In this document: positions 49,556 through 61,184 of the stretch, piece after piece | Numbering within the stretch: position 1 is the stretch's first letter | How the letters are laid out: every line of letters starts with the position of its first letter | Origin: Prosapia bicincta | Taxonomy: Eukaryota > Arthropoda > Insecta > Hemiptera > Cercopidae | NCBI GenBank assembly: GCA_036971475.1 | Contig: JBAIZL010000003.1 | Span: 103,425,733-103,489,732 of the forward strand | Reading direction: 5' to 3' | Length of the DNA: 64,000 nucleotides | Program-made: the position numbers and the translations under genes | Notes under the pieces: generated by a model | What the model saw: only the letters and a program-made list of their open reading frames with translations | What the model was told of the DNA's origin: nothing | Databases searched by the model: none

Positions 49556-49821
49556 CTTATTACACTTTTGCTATTACTTGCGACCAGACTTTTTGTTAAC
49601 TAAAAGTTGTTATATTGTTAACTTACACTTTGAGGAAATACTCCTGTTCGTCTTACTACTTCTTCAGCCTCATATTTTTACTGCTAGGAATGCTGCAGTT
49701 GTGCTTCCTCGGTACCATTATTTTGAAAGTTAGAAACGTTTCCTCCAAGTGTAAGTTAACAATTTAACAACTTTTAGTTATCAAAAAGTCTGGTTGCAAG
49801 TAATAGCAAAAGTGTAATAAG
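49556..49821. repeat. 266-bp foldback element
   Basis: The left arm, from cttattacacttttgctatt to acttacactttgaggaaa, is mirrored by the right arm, from tttcctccaagtgtaagt to aatagcaaaagtgtaataag. Arms are about 88 bp with few mismatches around a spacer of about 100 bp. It has no coding capacity of its own; the 71-codon frame over it is incidental. Confidence 0.88.
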
Positions 49822-52026
49822 AATTAACAACCAGCTCGTCATGAACAGCAACAAGATTTCGATGCTTATAACCTTGCACATTGATCATAAAGTGAGACTG
49901 TGTCTGTTAATTTCCAAGCCCACCCTCAATAGTAAAAAGTGACAACTTATAAACATTCTCTATACTTTTCATAATGTTATATGCAAGAGTTTATCTTGAA
50001 ACTGTCAAGACTTCATTAACAGTGTGAGTACACACACAGTCACGAGAGCTTTAAGTTTATATAGTGAATGTTGTATATATCTACCCCAACTTGCTATTTT
50101 GTTTGCTCATTTTTCAGCACTGTTTAAATTCAGCTCCTATTATTTCTGCCTCTTGAAATTAACATAGTTGCATTCAGGATGTAATTCTGTGTAACACATG
50201 TGAAAATGACAAAAATCAAGGTTACCCTGGTTTTTTAAATCGATTACTTTTTGTTATCGAAAGTCTGTTAAGTAGGACCAAATCAAGCCAGTCCCAAATT
50301 GATCCAATTATCCAGAAATTACTTTTCAAATAGCCTTATAATTTACTTTTTATGATCTTTAACATTTGGTGAGTTTATTTAAGACAGTTGAATATAGTAT
50401 AAACTTCAAAAATCGATTAAACATTTTGTTTAGTTGTTCAGTCATTGAAAAATGTTTCATTATATGAATATGGAAGGGATAATTATTACAGACTTAAAAC
50501 CTAACAGGCAAAAACCTAAACTTTATTCTTGAAACTTAATACCTAAATTGCAAACTGAAAACTTAATGTAATATTAATATAGATAGGGAGGATTACATTC
50601 TTCATGGTCTGGAATATAAGATAGGATTAAAGCTTTTGCATTTTACACATTTACACAAAAATTTGAATGTAACGGGTTTCCTTACCATTTCTATAGCAAA
50701 GTCAAAGAAGAAATATAGGTGGAATACAAGTACTTTCAGCAAGTGAAAAAGATGGTCTGTATGGACAAATTTGCTTATCTAACGTAGGTCTGCTTTTATT
50801 CCTTCCCTCTGCCTCCCTATGAATATATATTTGCAATATAGTGTGGGTTATAATTGTATTTATTACAGTTTTTATTTATTAATTTTTTTGTATTGTGTTC
50901 ACACTAGTATGCTGGTAAGGACAATTCTGACCCCATTATTTGCAAATGTCAAATATTACAATAGGTCTTTACTAATGTAATGTCAGTTAAAAACGAAACA
51001 TGTATTTGGTAATATACGGCTATAATTATAGTAATCTTTCAACACAATGTTTTGAAGGCATTTGTAGTTTATTTATCATGGCAAATAATTGCAAATATGT
51101 AGTTCAAATTAAACAATTACCTATTCTACTTAGTTAATATACTACTAAGAAGACACCTTTTACTTAACAGAGACTCATTATTAATGATTGTTTTAAATTT
51201 GAAGATTGTAAGCCAATGTTATTCTTAAAAATATCTTCAATACCGCGGATTCTCAAATAGGCTCATGATAAACTCTAGCCAACTGTTTGTCATAAGAAAC
51301 CTTTAATAACAGAATAACGTATTTTTCAAACAATGGTGGTGTTTTGAACTCATCTCACTCTTGTGACTTAGTATTACCTCTCACCGGTTCCCTTTGGGGA
51401 GCTAGCATGCTGCGGATGCACTCCCAGGAAGATCTGTTCTCTCTCGACTCGCTAGTCTCAGTCTTTCTCAACGACTCACTTATTTCATTTTAAAACTGTA
51501 CCGGAAATATCAAACTTTACCCACTCAGCTGTTTAACTATCGGTCAGCTGTCGCTATCTCGCAGGGACCATTAGAATTATCCTATCGAATTAGACTAGTT
51601 AGGCGGTAAAACAAAATAACGTTACACTCTTATGATCTACTTTTATTAGTGTATTATTGCTATTATGGTTTTGTAAATAGATAGTCATTGCTAAAATTAA
51701 ATTTGTCATCTTTACTGCTTATGTTAAACTTTATTAAGACTAGTTTTGATATCTCTCATTGTTCCCAAGTCAAACAACATCTATTTATAACAATAACATG
51801 GAGACATATCACCTCATTCAAGAGGCTAAATATTTTACTTTTATATTTTTTGAAAAAGTTATGAGATATGAGAAGTCCTTTTGAGTTAAATAAGGCACCA
51901 GTTTACTTTAAATAATCAATCCTGTTACTTGAAACCTGTTTTTCCACTACTTCTAGTATGTTTGTTTTGGCTAAAATCTGTGTATACTAAACTAACCCTT
52001 TCTTATTCTCAGTATATCTTAATATA

Positions 52027-52569
52027 CAGTAGAGTCTCGAATATCCGAGTCCCGATATTTTGACCTTCGGTTAAATTTAAGCCGATTTTATCTATTTGAA
52101 AGAAAATGATGTATCGGGCTTCCAAGATATATTTATAATAATACGGTATGCAAACGAATTGAGTCACGGTTTAAAGATATCTTTATGTTAATATGGTATG
52201 CAAAGAAAATGAGTCTGGCTTCCAAGAAATATTTATATCAATACAGTATTCAAAAAAGAAATGAGTCGGGCTTTCATGAAATGTTTATAGTCATGCGGTA
52301 TGCAAAGGAAATTAGTCGAGTCAAGCTTCCAACATATGTTTATATCAGAACAGTATGCTAAGGAAATGAGTATATCATTCATATAAAGAAGTGTTCATAT
52401 AAAGTTCTATAACAAACTTATTTAGTGCATTTTCATTTATAAAGTGTTCGGGTTCACTAAAACTCCTATTTTTCCTAATGTACAGGGGCATACTCCCATG
52501 TAATCCGAGTTTACAGTATTCCGAGTTGGTCTCGGTCTTATCTACTTGAAATTATCGAGAATCTACTGT
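52027..52569. mobile_element. Pogo/Tigger-like non-autonomous element, copy 2
   Basis: Bounded by TA on both sides: TA|cagtagagtctcgaatatcc on the left and, on the opposite strand, TA|cagtagattctcgataat on the right. It shares with the element at 38776 the left-end phrase cccgatattttga, internal tandem units of about 50 bp (gcttccaaga... gtatgcaaa...) and the right-end phrase attatcgaga. The two are therefore members of one family. Internal units here are fewer and more diverged. No transposase. Confidence 0.82.
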
Positions 52570-53122
52570 ATTAAATAATGATTGTCTAATATCTTTCATA
52601 AAGAGTTGAGTAGGTCTACTTCAGACTAGAGAATTTCTATATCTCAGCTATAATCCTTTTTTATATTCCACACCAGAAAGTTTTTTGCCCCCACATTAAT
52701 AATATATTCACTTATATTAATTCTTTCTCGTCCTTCAGAGCTGTTAATTATCTGCTTAACGCTGACCACCTTAATAAAATTTAAAAAAATAAATAAATAA
52801 ATAAATAATAGATAAATTAATTGTATAACCAAAAAAAAAATTGAGAAATATGCCAAAATTATAAAAATTTGATTATGTTGTTATCATTTCTAAATGTTTT
52901 TATTAAAATAAGACCTTATAATTTACACAAACATAATTGAGGTTAGTAGTATGATACAAATCTTTAACTATAACAAAATTGTAAATTGAATAATATGGTA
53001 TTTTAATAATTTGATCTCCTGATTATAATTGTTTTCTTTTGGTTTTCTTATATTAAAAAAAAAATATCTTCTATTTTTAAATATTATTTTTACTACTTGC
53101 TTTAACAAACAATATTTTTCAG

Positions 53123-53341
53123 GTAAAGGAAAAGCTCGTCAGCCTAAAAAGAAGTTGCGTCGTAAACTCCCTCGAGCAGGAAAAGCGCCACCTGCATCAA
53201 TTGCACCTCCACCTCCACCTCGAACACAAGCAAAACGCACAACTAAGGCAAAACAAAAACGTGGCAAACCTAAGAAAGCTATTAAAATTACTGGTCTGGA
53301 CCTGCTTCATAGTCAGACACTGTTGAGCACTTCTCCTCAAG
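53123..53341 (+). CDS. DOT1L: DOT1L exon g: lysine-rich nucleosome/DNA-binding segment
   Basis: Acceptor tttttcag; entered with two bases of a split Ser codon and left one base into the next codon at caag|gttaat (219 nt). It encodes KGKARQPKKKLRRKLPRAGK, a Pro run with PPPPPRTQ, then AKRTTKAKQKRGKPKKAIKI and GLDLLHSQTLLS. In mammalian DOT1L the equivalent Lys-rich region includes an AT-hook-like KRGRPKK and is needed for nucleosome binding. Here the core reads KRGKPKK. The closing LDLLHSQT matches the family. Confidence 0.93.
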
Positions 53342-56300
53342 GTTAATTCAAAATATATTGAAATTATAGTAGATAGGACCATAAGGAGTATAGTTCTTTG
53401 AATAGTTAAACTAACAATCAGTCATATTTGTTAATTATTTTTATATTAGTAATTTAATTTTTTAAAAAATTATGAAGCATAGAATTTGCAATCCAAAGGT
53501 TTGCTTTTTTTCTTATTTTCATCATTTTTAGAAAAATAGACATAATTTTTTATGAATTATATTACTCTTACCTGCTACGTATTTTAAATTCAATATCATT
53601 ATTTGTATAAATTGTATTATATTAAACAAGAACTTTGTGTGTTTATGTCCAACTATTCTTGAAAACAGCTCTAAATATTATTCTGCAAATCGATATATAG
53701 GGGATTTCATGGAATAAGGATCGATTGTTAAAGTCTTATGTTAATAAAAATTGAATTTGCTACTTTAATTTAGTTGAATAAAGGATCGTGTTGGATGTTA
53801 TCATAGCTAGCTATAAAATTGCAGGGTTGGCTGAATGTAGTTTATCTGCAGGTTTTCTTTGTTTTTATCACAGGTATACCAATTTATATTGTAAATAAAA
53901 CTAATAATTCATGTAACAATCAACAGATAGGGCCAAAACGTTTTCATTGAGGGACCAGGAAGTATGGAAAGACCCTTTGTGTACAGAGCAATAAATTACA
54001 TTCTTTGTTAACATTATAGATGGTGCATCGATTTTAAAATGTGAGGGGGTGCCCATGGACTCTATCTCGAAAAAAAAACACAATAATTGACTAAGAACCT
54101 ACATTTATTTTTTTTATATAATACAGAAATCTCATCAGAATGTGTTTTAGTGTCTTTAACCTTTTGGAATCCAATTATTTGGTCGCAGGCCACTCCACCG
54201 GATCCAATTAGTTAGCATGTGTTTTGCAAACGTATGTTTAGTTATTTACTAAATAATTAAGAGTTCAAGTAAATATATATTATTATATACCACTGTGTTC
54301 AGAATAAAATGAACAGCAATATGAGATTTGTATGTTGAAAACTTGAAGTTTGAATTTAGTAATGGGGAACTATCAGTAAATTTAAAAGTCAAAATTTAAT
54401 TACTAGAAAATATTCTTTTGGATGGGAATCCCAAGAATGGGAATAATTGGCGAGGTATTTGGTGATTGTTCACCAAAGTTCCGCCAAACAGAACTCAAAA
54501 ACACAGCACTTAAATGTCTAAACTTATAGTCTTAATTCTTTTGAGGCTCAGTAACCCTTGGATTATTAAACACACACACATGTATTTATTAATTTACGAA
54601 GTAAATTTTTATATTTTACTACTATGATCATATATTTATAAAAATTGTCTTTTGTGTTGAATATTATACTAACACATCATTGTCATCAGTTTGAGCAGTA
54701 TGCTAGGGAAAGGAAAACTTGCTTGGCTGACCTCATCATGTGGAAAAACCATATAAAAGTGGATAGAATCTTTTTTTCACACAGATAGGCATTTTCCACA
54801 TATCATACTATTATTTGCCTGCAATTAAAGCAAGGAACAAATCGTGTAAATTTACAAGTCAGCTTATACAGGGGAAGAGAGATAGCCAGTTAAACGTGTG
54901 ATTGTATTATGAGTTTTACCTTTTTTAAAAATTTATTCTAAAAATTATCAAAAATTTGTAAAAATAAATAATTAAAAAATGACATTTTAGTATAATCATG
55001 AAACATAAGGTATAAATTAAGTTAGTTTTTAGGATTAAGTTATTATTTTCCTAAATTTTGCGAATACAGAAAACTTCGATTAACCGTCGGGCCACTAGGC
55101 CTGACATTGTCTAGTAACGTTTTATGTTTATTCGTACTATTCAGCTGGTGTTACTACTTTTGGAAAAATAAATGCACATTATTAAACAAGCTACGCACAA
55201 CAAGTATTACTTACACATGTAATTACGATGGTTTTTATTTGATAGATAAACGCCGATGGCATTAAAAACATGAGTTATTCTAGAAGCTTTTTGTCAGGAG
55301 TTACGGGCCGACACACTTATTTGTTATGACGTATTATATTGATTTTCCCTACTGTTTTCAAAATTTCACAAAACCTAAAAAATAGGTCGGAAATATTGAC
55401 TTTTATTTAGTTGTAAAATAATCCTTAAAAACAGACTTGGTTGAAGTTAAGTACAAACACTGATACACTTAGATAAACTCATCCTTACTAGGAAGTAAAT
55501 TATAATGTAAATTCCTTAAGAAGTAAATTATTTGGTTTTAAAACTTTTACTTGATATGAATCTTGGATAGTATTTATTGGACCTGAAGCATTACTTATCA
55601 TAGAGAGAATATATTACACTTTAGTTCTATATACAAAATATTTATAAACTCACAAATCAATCACATGTGACACGTTTACATGTCTTAGTGATAGACAAAC
55701 AAAACACTTATATCGCCTGTCAGCTTATTATGAAATTGTGGTTTTGTTGTTTATTGTTTATTGTTTACTGTTTACACAAAACACAAAAAATATTAAAACA
55801 GTGTTGCACAGATAAGAAAATATAATTAAATAAAAAACAGTGTCCTGCCAATTGGTGGGACAGAGTTTATTTACATAACATTTATGGTAGGAAAAACTAT
55901 GTCAGACCAATTGGTCCGACACGTATTTTTATAAATATTATGATGAGAAACGTATATTCGTACTTAGATATAATAGGGAAACAAAGAATAAGTACACATT
56001 ATTTAAAAATAAGCTTAAAATATTTTGGCAATTTTCTGGGAAAACGCTGATATTGTGACCGACAGCTAAAGTATTAAGTAAGGTGCCGTGATGCGTTTGC
56101 GTTTGTTAAATTACATGAACTATTTCACCTGTAAGTTATTATTACTGTACATTATTTTGCCACATTTGTAGCTTTTATTATCGTGTAATAAATAGTTTTT
56201 TTGCTATTACAATCCTGTTTATGTTCTTTTCACTCAAAAATATATTACATTACTGTGACAGTGATGTCTGTCTGTAATATAATTGATTGAGGTTAAGTTT

Positions 56301-56600
56301 TGATTGAATAATACAGTATTTCTGTTATCCGTCTATTCGCTCAATTGTCATGGCCACGGTCCCGTCGGATGCGGTTAATCGAGTTTTTACTGTAATAAAA
56401 CGTACATAACCAACTATACAAAATATAATGTACATACGTCACATCCTTTATATGTTACAGAAATAAATATCTACTTTTAGGTTTAAGTTAATGCACTTTA
56501 AGTAATATACCGTATTACTTTAAAAAATTGAGATTATGGTTATCAGAAAGTATATTAATCTTACTGAAGAAGACTTTGCTGAAACGATACTTTGTTTCAG
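53342..56600. other. DOT1L intron g-h (3259 bp)
   Basis: Contains a pogo-like element (55067-56392). The remainder is AT-rich with nothing recognised. Confidence 0.8.
55067..56392. mobile_element. Pogo/Tigger-like non-autonomous element of 1.3 kb
   Basis: The left end is TA|cagaaaacttcgattaaccg; the right end, on the opposite strand, is TA|cagtaaaaactcgattaacc. The termini pair as inverted repeats of about 24 bp with a few mismatches, flanked by TA. The interior shows no transposase frame. It carries two near-palindromes centred on CCAATTGG (55842-55861 and 55901-55920). It differs in sequence from the two shorter pogo-like copies, so it is a separate family. Confidence 0.72.
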
Positions 56601-56839
56601 CTCATGGCAAGAAATTACCACCTGCACCTGGTTGTGTAGACCAACAGTTAACATCTCTGACAGCGACAGCTGCTCGGCCGGTGCATTCTGAACTAGAAAT
56701 ACCACCTGCTCCAGCAGAAACTCCTTATGCTCTCCAAATACTTCTAGACATGTACAGGGAACAGTTTCTGTCAATGGTAGAACAGATGAAAAGTGATAAA
56801 TATAAAGCTTATATTGAGTCCCTGATTGCTAAGGAAAAG
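56601..56839 (+). CDS. DOT1L: DOT1L exon h: start of the coiled-coil region
   Basis: Acceptor tttgtttcag; the first two bases complete an Ala codon, and the exon ends in phase 0 at aaaag|gtatgt (239 nt). It encodes AHGKKLPPAPGCVDQQLTSL, then IPPAPAETPYALQILLDMYR and EQFLSMVEQMKSDKYKAYIESLIAKEK. The PETPYALQILLDMY motif opens the DOT1L coiled coil, which in animals binds AF10/AF17- and AF9-type partners. Two downstream exons can follow this donor in frame (58125 or 62069). Confidence 0.95.
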
Positions 56840-58124
56840 GTATGTAAAAATTTATAGAAAGTGGTATTACTGGCAGGAAGAAGTACAAGTTGATTTTAAC
56901 AATATTCTGATCACACAAATCGTATGTTTTGTTTGTTCGTGCCAATTTGTTTCTTTGTGAAATAGTTATACTTATGAATATTTGAGGGCAGTTTATTATT
57001 ACAAAAGATCTATGATCTTTCGGGATTTACCAGAATATTTTCTGAAATATTCTTTCTTTCTATGTATATATGTCCGTTTATAAAAAGGAAAGGGTAATTA
57101 TAGCAGCATGTTTCATATTCCATGGTTATGCTGGTTGTGGAAGAATGAAAGTGTTTCTAATTTAGTAGGCCGCATTGATATAGATGTTTTTAAATACTTC
57201 TTGTTAGGTTTCGAGCATTTCAAGACACTTTGGTGATTCTCTTTATAAGTATTAATATTTTACTTTAAAAAAATGTCTTTTCTAGTCAACTTTTGTCATG
57301 TGTCAGAATTATCTAGAGGTATACTGTAGATGGTTCCAATAAGAGGGAAGCATCTGAAATGAGTAACTGTTAGAAATAGACGGCTAGCCCCTCACTCACC
57401 TATATAATAGCTAAGGAACTCTGAAGAATATTATACTCAACATATTTATATAAATCCTTGCGGATACAATATTATAACAGTATGTTATTATATTTTCATT
57501 TTTCCTCAGTATGATTGTGATATTGCAATTGTTGATTTTTCAGACTATTACCAAGTAAGCTGACAGTTGTTTCTACAGCTCTATCCTGTCTTTGTAAACA
57601 TTAATTGTGTTTATTAATTGTTGTTTTTAAAATTCTGTAAACATAACAAAGATACTTTAGTAGAAGATTTCTATTCAATCGAAAGACTTAAGTAAGTCAG
57701 ATTATTGACAGGAACAAAATCAAATATACATTCAAAATGTGTCGCTTTAATCAGTTCAATATTTTTAGGTCATGTCTTTTAAATTTCTGAGTTTTACTGC
57801 AATGGCTTAGGTTAACAAATTTATGTCACAGTTGTTTTTTAATTTTCTATTGATCCTAAACCCTAACAGTTATACTGCCTTTTTTCTATTTAAATTGTCT
57901 CTTTCATCAATAGTCTATTCAATATTGACATTATTTTAGTTGAATCTACAATAATTAGAGCAACATTAATGTATGGTATAAATATTCTTACACAACTTTA
58001 ATATTATTGAACGTCCATTCTACAAACAATACTTCCTTAGACTCTAAGATACAGACTTGCTAAATCAATTTTGGGGAAAAAAGTTGAATTTACTTAAAAC
58101 ATAATCGCGTATGCTTTCTTGCAG
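56840..58124. other. DOT1L intron h to alternative exon (1285 bp)
   Basis: AT-rich with donor gtatgt and acceptor ctttcttgcag. No repeat or RNA gene was recognised. Confidence 0.75.
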
Positions 58125-58286
58125 GAGCATAACCAGATACGTCATAATCAGGCAGCTCAACTGGAGAAGCAGAACAAAGTTTTAATAGATGACAGCATTG
58201 TTCTTCTAAAGATGGAAAAAGCAGGGCCTAAGGAATATTTATCAAATACCAAAGATAATGATTTTTTAAAAGATATTCTAATATAA
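58125..58286 (+). CDS. DOT1L: Duplicated DOT1L coiled-coil exon with in-frame stop (alternative terminal exon)
   Basis: After a good acceptor (ctttcttgcag) and in the same phase 0, this exon encodes EHNQIRHNQAAQLEKQNKVL, IDDSIVLLK and a tail of 24 residues unlike the normal exon, then TAA at 58284. Its first 29 codons align with the exon at 62069. In the core of 15 codons (AAQLEKQ to IDDS) 14 residues are identical while seven of those codons differ silently, which points to protein-level selection after an old duplication. No credible internal donor exists, so it can only be a last exon. A candidate AATAAA lies 87 bases past the stop. The product would be DOT1L cut inside the coiled coil. 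The other reading is a decayed exon no longer used. Confidence 0.65.
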   Translation, partial: EHNQIRHNQAAQLEKQNKVLIDDSIVLLKMEKAGPKEYLSNTKDNDFLKDILI

Positions 58287-58372
58287 TTTTAAAACAAATA
58301 TTTTAATCATTTTATTTTTCATTGAGTTTCTTCTATTACAAAGGCTGTTAATACAACGTTGAGTGGAAAACT

Positions 58373-58378
58373 AATAAA
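58373..58378 (+). promoter_or_regulatory. Candidate poly(A) signal for the alternative terminal exon
   Basis: AATAAA lies 87 bases after the TAA of the duplicated exon. In AT-rich DNA this hexamer occurs often by chance; position is the only support. Confidence 0.35.
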
Positions 58379-58713
58379 AAGTCTTAGAGCTCCAGAAAAG
58401 CATAGGACTTTGGTTCAGGTACAGTCTTAATAGATATGTACATGAACAACTAAGTGACACAGCATCCCCAAACATTTATTCAATCCAAAAGGTTTTTGGT
58501 GGTCATAGTGAAAGAGGAACTGTTTTGCACGTGCATACTATATAATTATTTGAGAAAATATATTTCATTTTCATCAATGGCCATTTATGCAGAATAAAAT
58601 AGAGAGGTTCGTTTCTTTTTATTTTTCTACATACAATTTATGCAATTTCTTTAAGTCTGTTGTATAAACCCAACAGTAGTGTTTTTAAGCTGAATTTATG
58701 AAAATAACAGTTG

Positions 58714-58780
58714 TAAAACATCAGAAAAGAAGAAAACACAGGGGGAAACCGAAAAATAGACTCAAGTACAAATTAAAGTA
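58714..58780. repeat. Left copy of the LINE flanking duplication (67 bp)
   Basis: Starts taaaacatcagaaaagaag and ends caaattaaagta, directly against the (TTA)6 tail of the LINE. It matches both ends of 61185-61344 but lacks that copy's internal 93 bp. Confidence 0.9.
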
Positions 58781-61184
58781 TTATTATTATTATTATTACT
58801 AAATCTCGGAGGGACCTTATCAGTGTAGAGCACTTAGCTGTAGCCTTTGTACTCTCTTCCCATCCCTACCACAGGACTAGCTTAGTGGATACCTACCACT
58901 TTGCAGAAATCAAGTCAGTGATGCTAGATCTTCTGATATCCTGGTGTACATACCTGCCAGCCAAACCACTTTCTCCTTGTAGCTCCCAAAGCAGGACACT
59001 CACAGAGTACATGGATTGGGCTTTCCTCTTGGTCCTCGTCGCATCTCTTGCACACAGGGGACCTAGATTTTCCAATTTTGTATTGGAACTCCCTCAGATT
59101 CCCATGGCCTGTAACCAGCTCTACAGTAGCTCTGAGTTGATGTCTACTTAAGGAGAGTAGTTCTTTGCCCCACAAATCTCTTGAGTAACCCCACAGTACC
59201 TTGGATTTGTTACACCCCAAGGTTACATTCCATTCTTCCCTGCACAACCTGTCTATATGTGCCGTGATCCTCTTGCGCCCCTCCTGAGGCGGCATGCCCA
59301 CTGCCCTCAGCAACGGTCCTTGGGTTATACACCCTTGTTTTGCTAAGGCGTCAGCTCTCTCATTCCCTATCCAGCCAGAATGTCCTGAAATCCAGGTTAG
59401 GTTGAGTGAATTATACTTACTCAGCTCTGCTAGAGAAGCCATAGTCTCAGCCACCAACCTAGAGCTGGTACTAGCCTTACCTAAAGCCTTCAGAGCTGCC
59501 TGACTGTCCGAGCAAATCCAGATGGTCTTGCCCCTCCTGCCAGACCCTATTATTTTCTCAGCACATAGTTTGATCGCAAGCACCTCCCCCTGGAAGACAG
59601 AGTTGTAGTCCTCCAGGCGATGACAAAATCTGTCTTGGTGTCTCGGTCCACTAAATCCTGCTCCCACTCCTTCCTTCATCTTGGACCCATCGGTGAACCA
59701 GATTTCACCATGTCTGGGTCTATACTCCGCCCATGCCTCTCTTGCAGGAATAAGGATTTTGTAGTTTCCTTTTTCCCTCTTAAGAGACAGTATCTTATCC
59801 TGAGGTTCTATCCAGAGCTCCTTCAGTGAATCCCCAAATAGCTGTTTATGAAGTTTGCTACTTGTCTTCCACTGCCCGGTACAGCTTAGCCGGTATGCAG
59901 TTTTCATTGCCTCCATCCTAATTTGAAGACTCAAGGATGGAAAACCCAACATAACCCTCATGGCCGCACATGGTGTGCTTCTCCTTGTAGCTGTTATGCC
60001 TCTAAGGAAGAGCCCCTGCGCGCGGTCCAGCATTCTTTTACTTGTTTCTTTCTGTGCCCTGTCCCACCAGACGATAGAGGCAAAGACCAACCTCGGCACC
60101 ACAATGGCGGAATAAATCCAGTTCATCTGACGTGGACCCAAACCCCATCTCGTGCCTATTGCTCCTCTGCATTGCCAGAACGTAGCTATGGCTTTTTTGC
60201 ACTTATCCTCCAAATGCTCACGCCAGAGTAGCTTCCTATCCAGAATAACTCCCAGATATTTAGCGCTGTCAACGTAGCTTTTAATACCAAAGTATTACCA
60301 ACTTCCATCATCTCCAGCGATTTAGTTTTATATCGCCTAATGAAGATGAGTGCCACAGATTTCTCTCCTTGAATGCATAGTGCATTCTCCCTGCACCATG
60401 CTTCTGTTACCTTGAGTGCCTCTTGAAGCAGGTCTTTGAGGACCTCTTCAAATGGCCCCCTAACAAGGATAGCTATGTCATCCGCATATCCTACCACCTT
60501 GACACCCATTCCACTGAGTGTCCTTTTAGGCCGTCCACGACAAGGCTCCACAGCAAAGGGGATAACACTCCACCCTGCGGGCAGCCCTCCGAGACCATCC
60601 CATTTATCGTGCACCCCATCCAGGATGCAGTACTTATCCGGTTTTCCAAGGAACTCATAATCCAATTTATAATTCCATCAGAAATCCCATGATCCATAGC
60701 TGCTCTCTTGATGGCCAGTCTAGAGGTACTATTAAAAGCCCCCTCCACATCAAGAAAATCCCCAATACATATCCCCTTGTTGTTGATCTGACCCTTAATA
60801 AAGTCTACGACCGACAACAGCGCAGTCTCCACTGACCTACCAGTTCGGTAGGCGTGTTGGTCCTGATGAAGCGGATACTGCTTCAAAGGTCCCTCCTTCA
60901 AATAGTGGTCCACCAGCCTTTCCAATGTCTTTAACAAGAAAGATGTGAGGCTGATAGGTCTGAAGTCCTTTACCTCTGTGTAACCTTTCCTCCCCGGTTT
61001 GGGGATAAAGATAACCTTCGTTTTGAGCCACTGCCCAGGCGTGTAACCCAAGGGAACACAGCCTCTGAGTAATCCTGTCAGTGGCCCTATTATTTCCTCC
61101 AAGCAATTTTGTAGTAGTGCTGGAGTAATATTATCTAATCCAGGCGCTTTAAAAGGCTCAAAAGACAGAATCGCCTCTCTCACC
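58781..61184 (-). mobile_element. 5'-truncated non-LTR retrotransposon (I/LOA-like LINE)
   Basis: The element lies antisense to DOT1L in its intron. Its 3' end, at the left, is (TTA)6 on the plus strand, that is a (TAA)n tail, as in I elements. It ends at the right inside the reverse transcriptase domain, so the endonuclease and first ORF are missing, as expected from incomplete target-primed reverse transcription. Reverse transcriptase followed by RNase H and a C-terminal Cys/His motif places it with the I/LOA-like clades rather than with RTE or L1. Flanking duplications are unusually long. It is GC-richer than the surrounding intron, consistent with a recent arrival. Confidence 0.9.
58924..61183 (-). 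pseudogene. LINE reverse transcriptase-RNase H ORF, two frameshifts
   Basis: Three consecutive minus-strand frames make up one protein. The first, from 61183, shows FKAPGLDNITP, FIPKPGRKGYTEVKDFRPIS, HAYRTGRSVETAL, the catalytic FLDVEGAFN and EGCPQGGVLSPLLW. After a frame change at the A4 run at 60524-60527, the second carries the active-site YADDIAIL. After a second change at the A4 run at 60279-60282, the third carries the thumb region, an RNase H domain with its acidic residues (FTDGSK, FQGEVLAI, SDSQAAL, GNERADALAK) and a C-terminal CKRC...H...CEC motif, ending at TAG 58924. Both breaks look like loss of one A. All visible catalytic residues survive, so decay is slight; homopolymer errors in assembly are a real alternative. 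The 5' part is absent, so the copy cannot be autonomous. Confidence 0.9.

Larger units (their letters stand above)
47745..53122. other. DOT1L intron f-g (5378 bp)
   Basis: Holds an inverted pair of decayed hammerheads (48081-48190), a foldback element (49556-49821), a GC-richer block with two CAGCTG boxes (about 51370-51610) and a pogo-like element (52027-52569). The rest is AT-rich. Confidence 0.8.
58287..58780. other. Sequence between the alternative exon and the LINE
   Basis: AT-rich; would be the 3' untranslated region of the short transcript. Positions 58714-58780 are the left copy of a duplication flanking the LINE. Confidence 0.6.

Noticed and set aside
60279..60527. Programmed -1 frameshifting in the LINE
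   Set aside because: Neither site is a proper slippery heptamer, and two shifts within one polymerase domain are unlikely. Single-base loss or a sequencing error is simpler.
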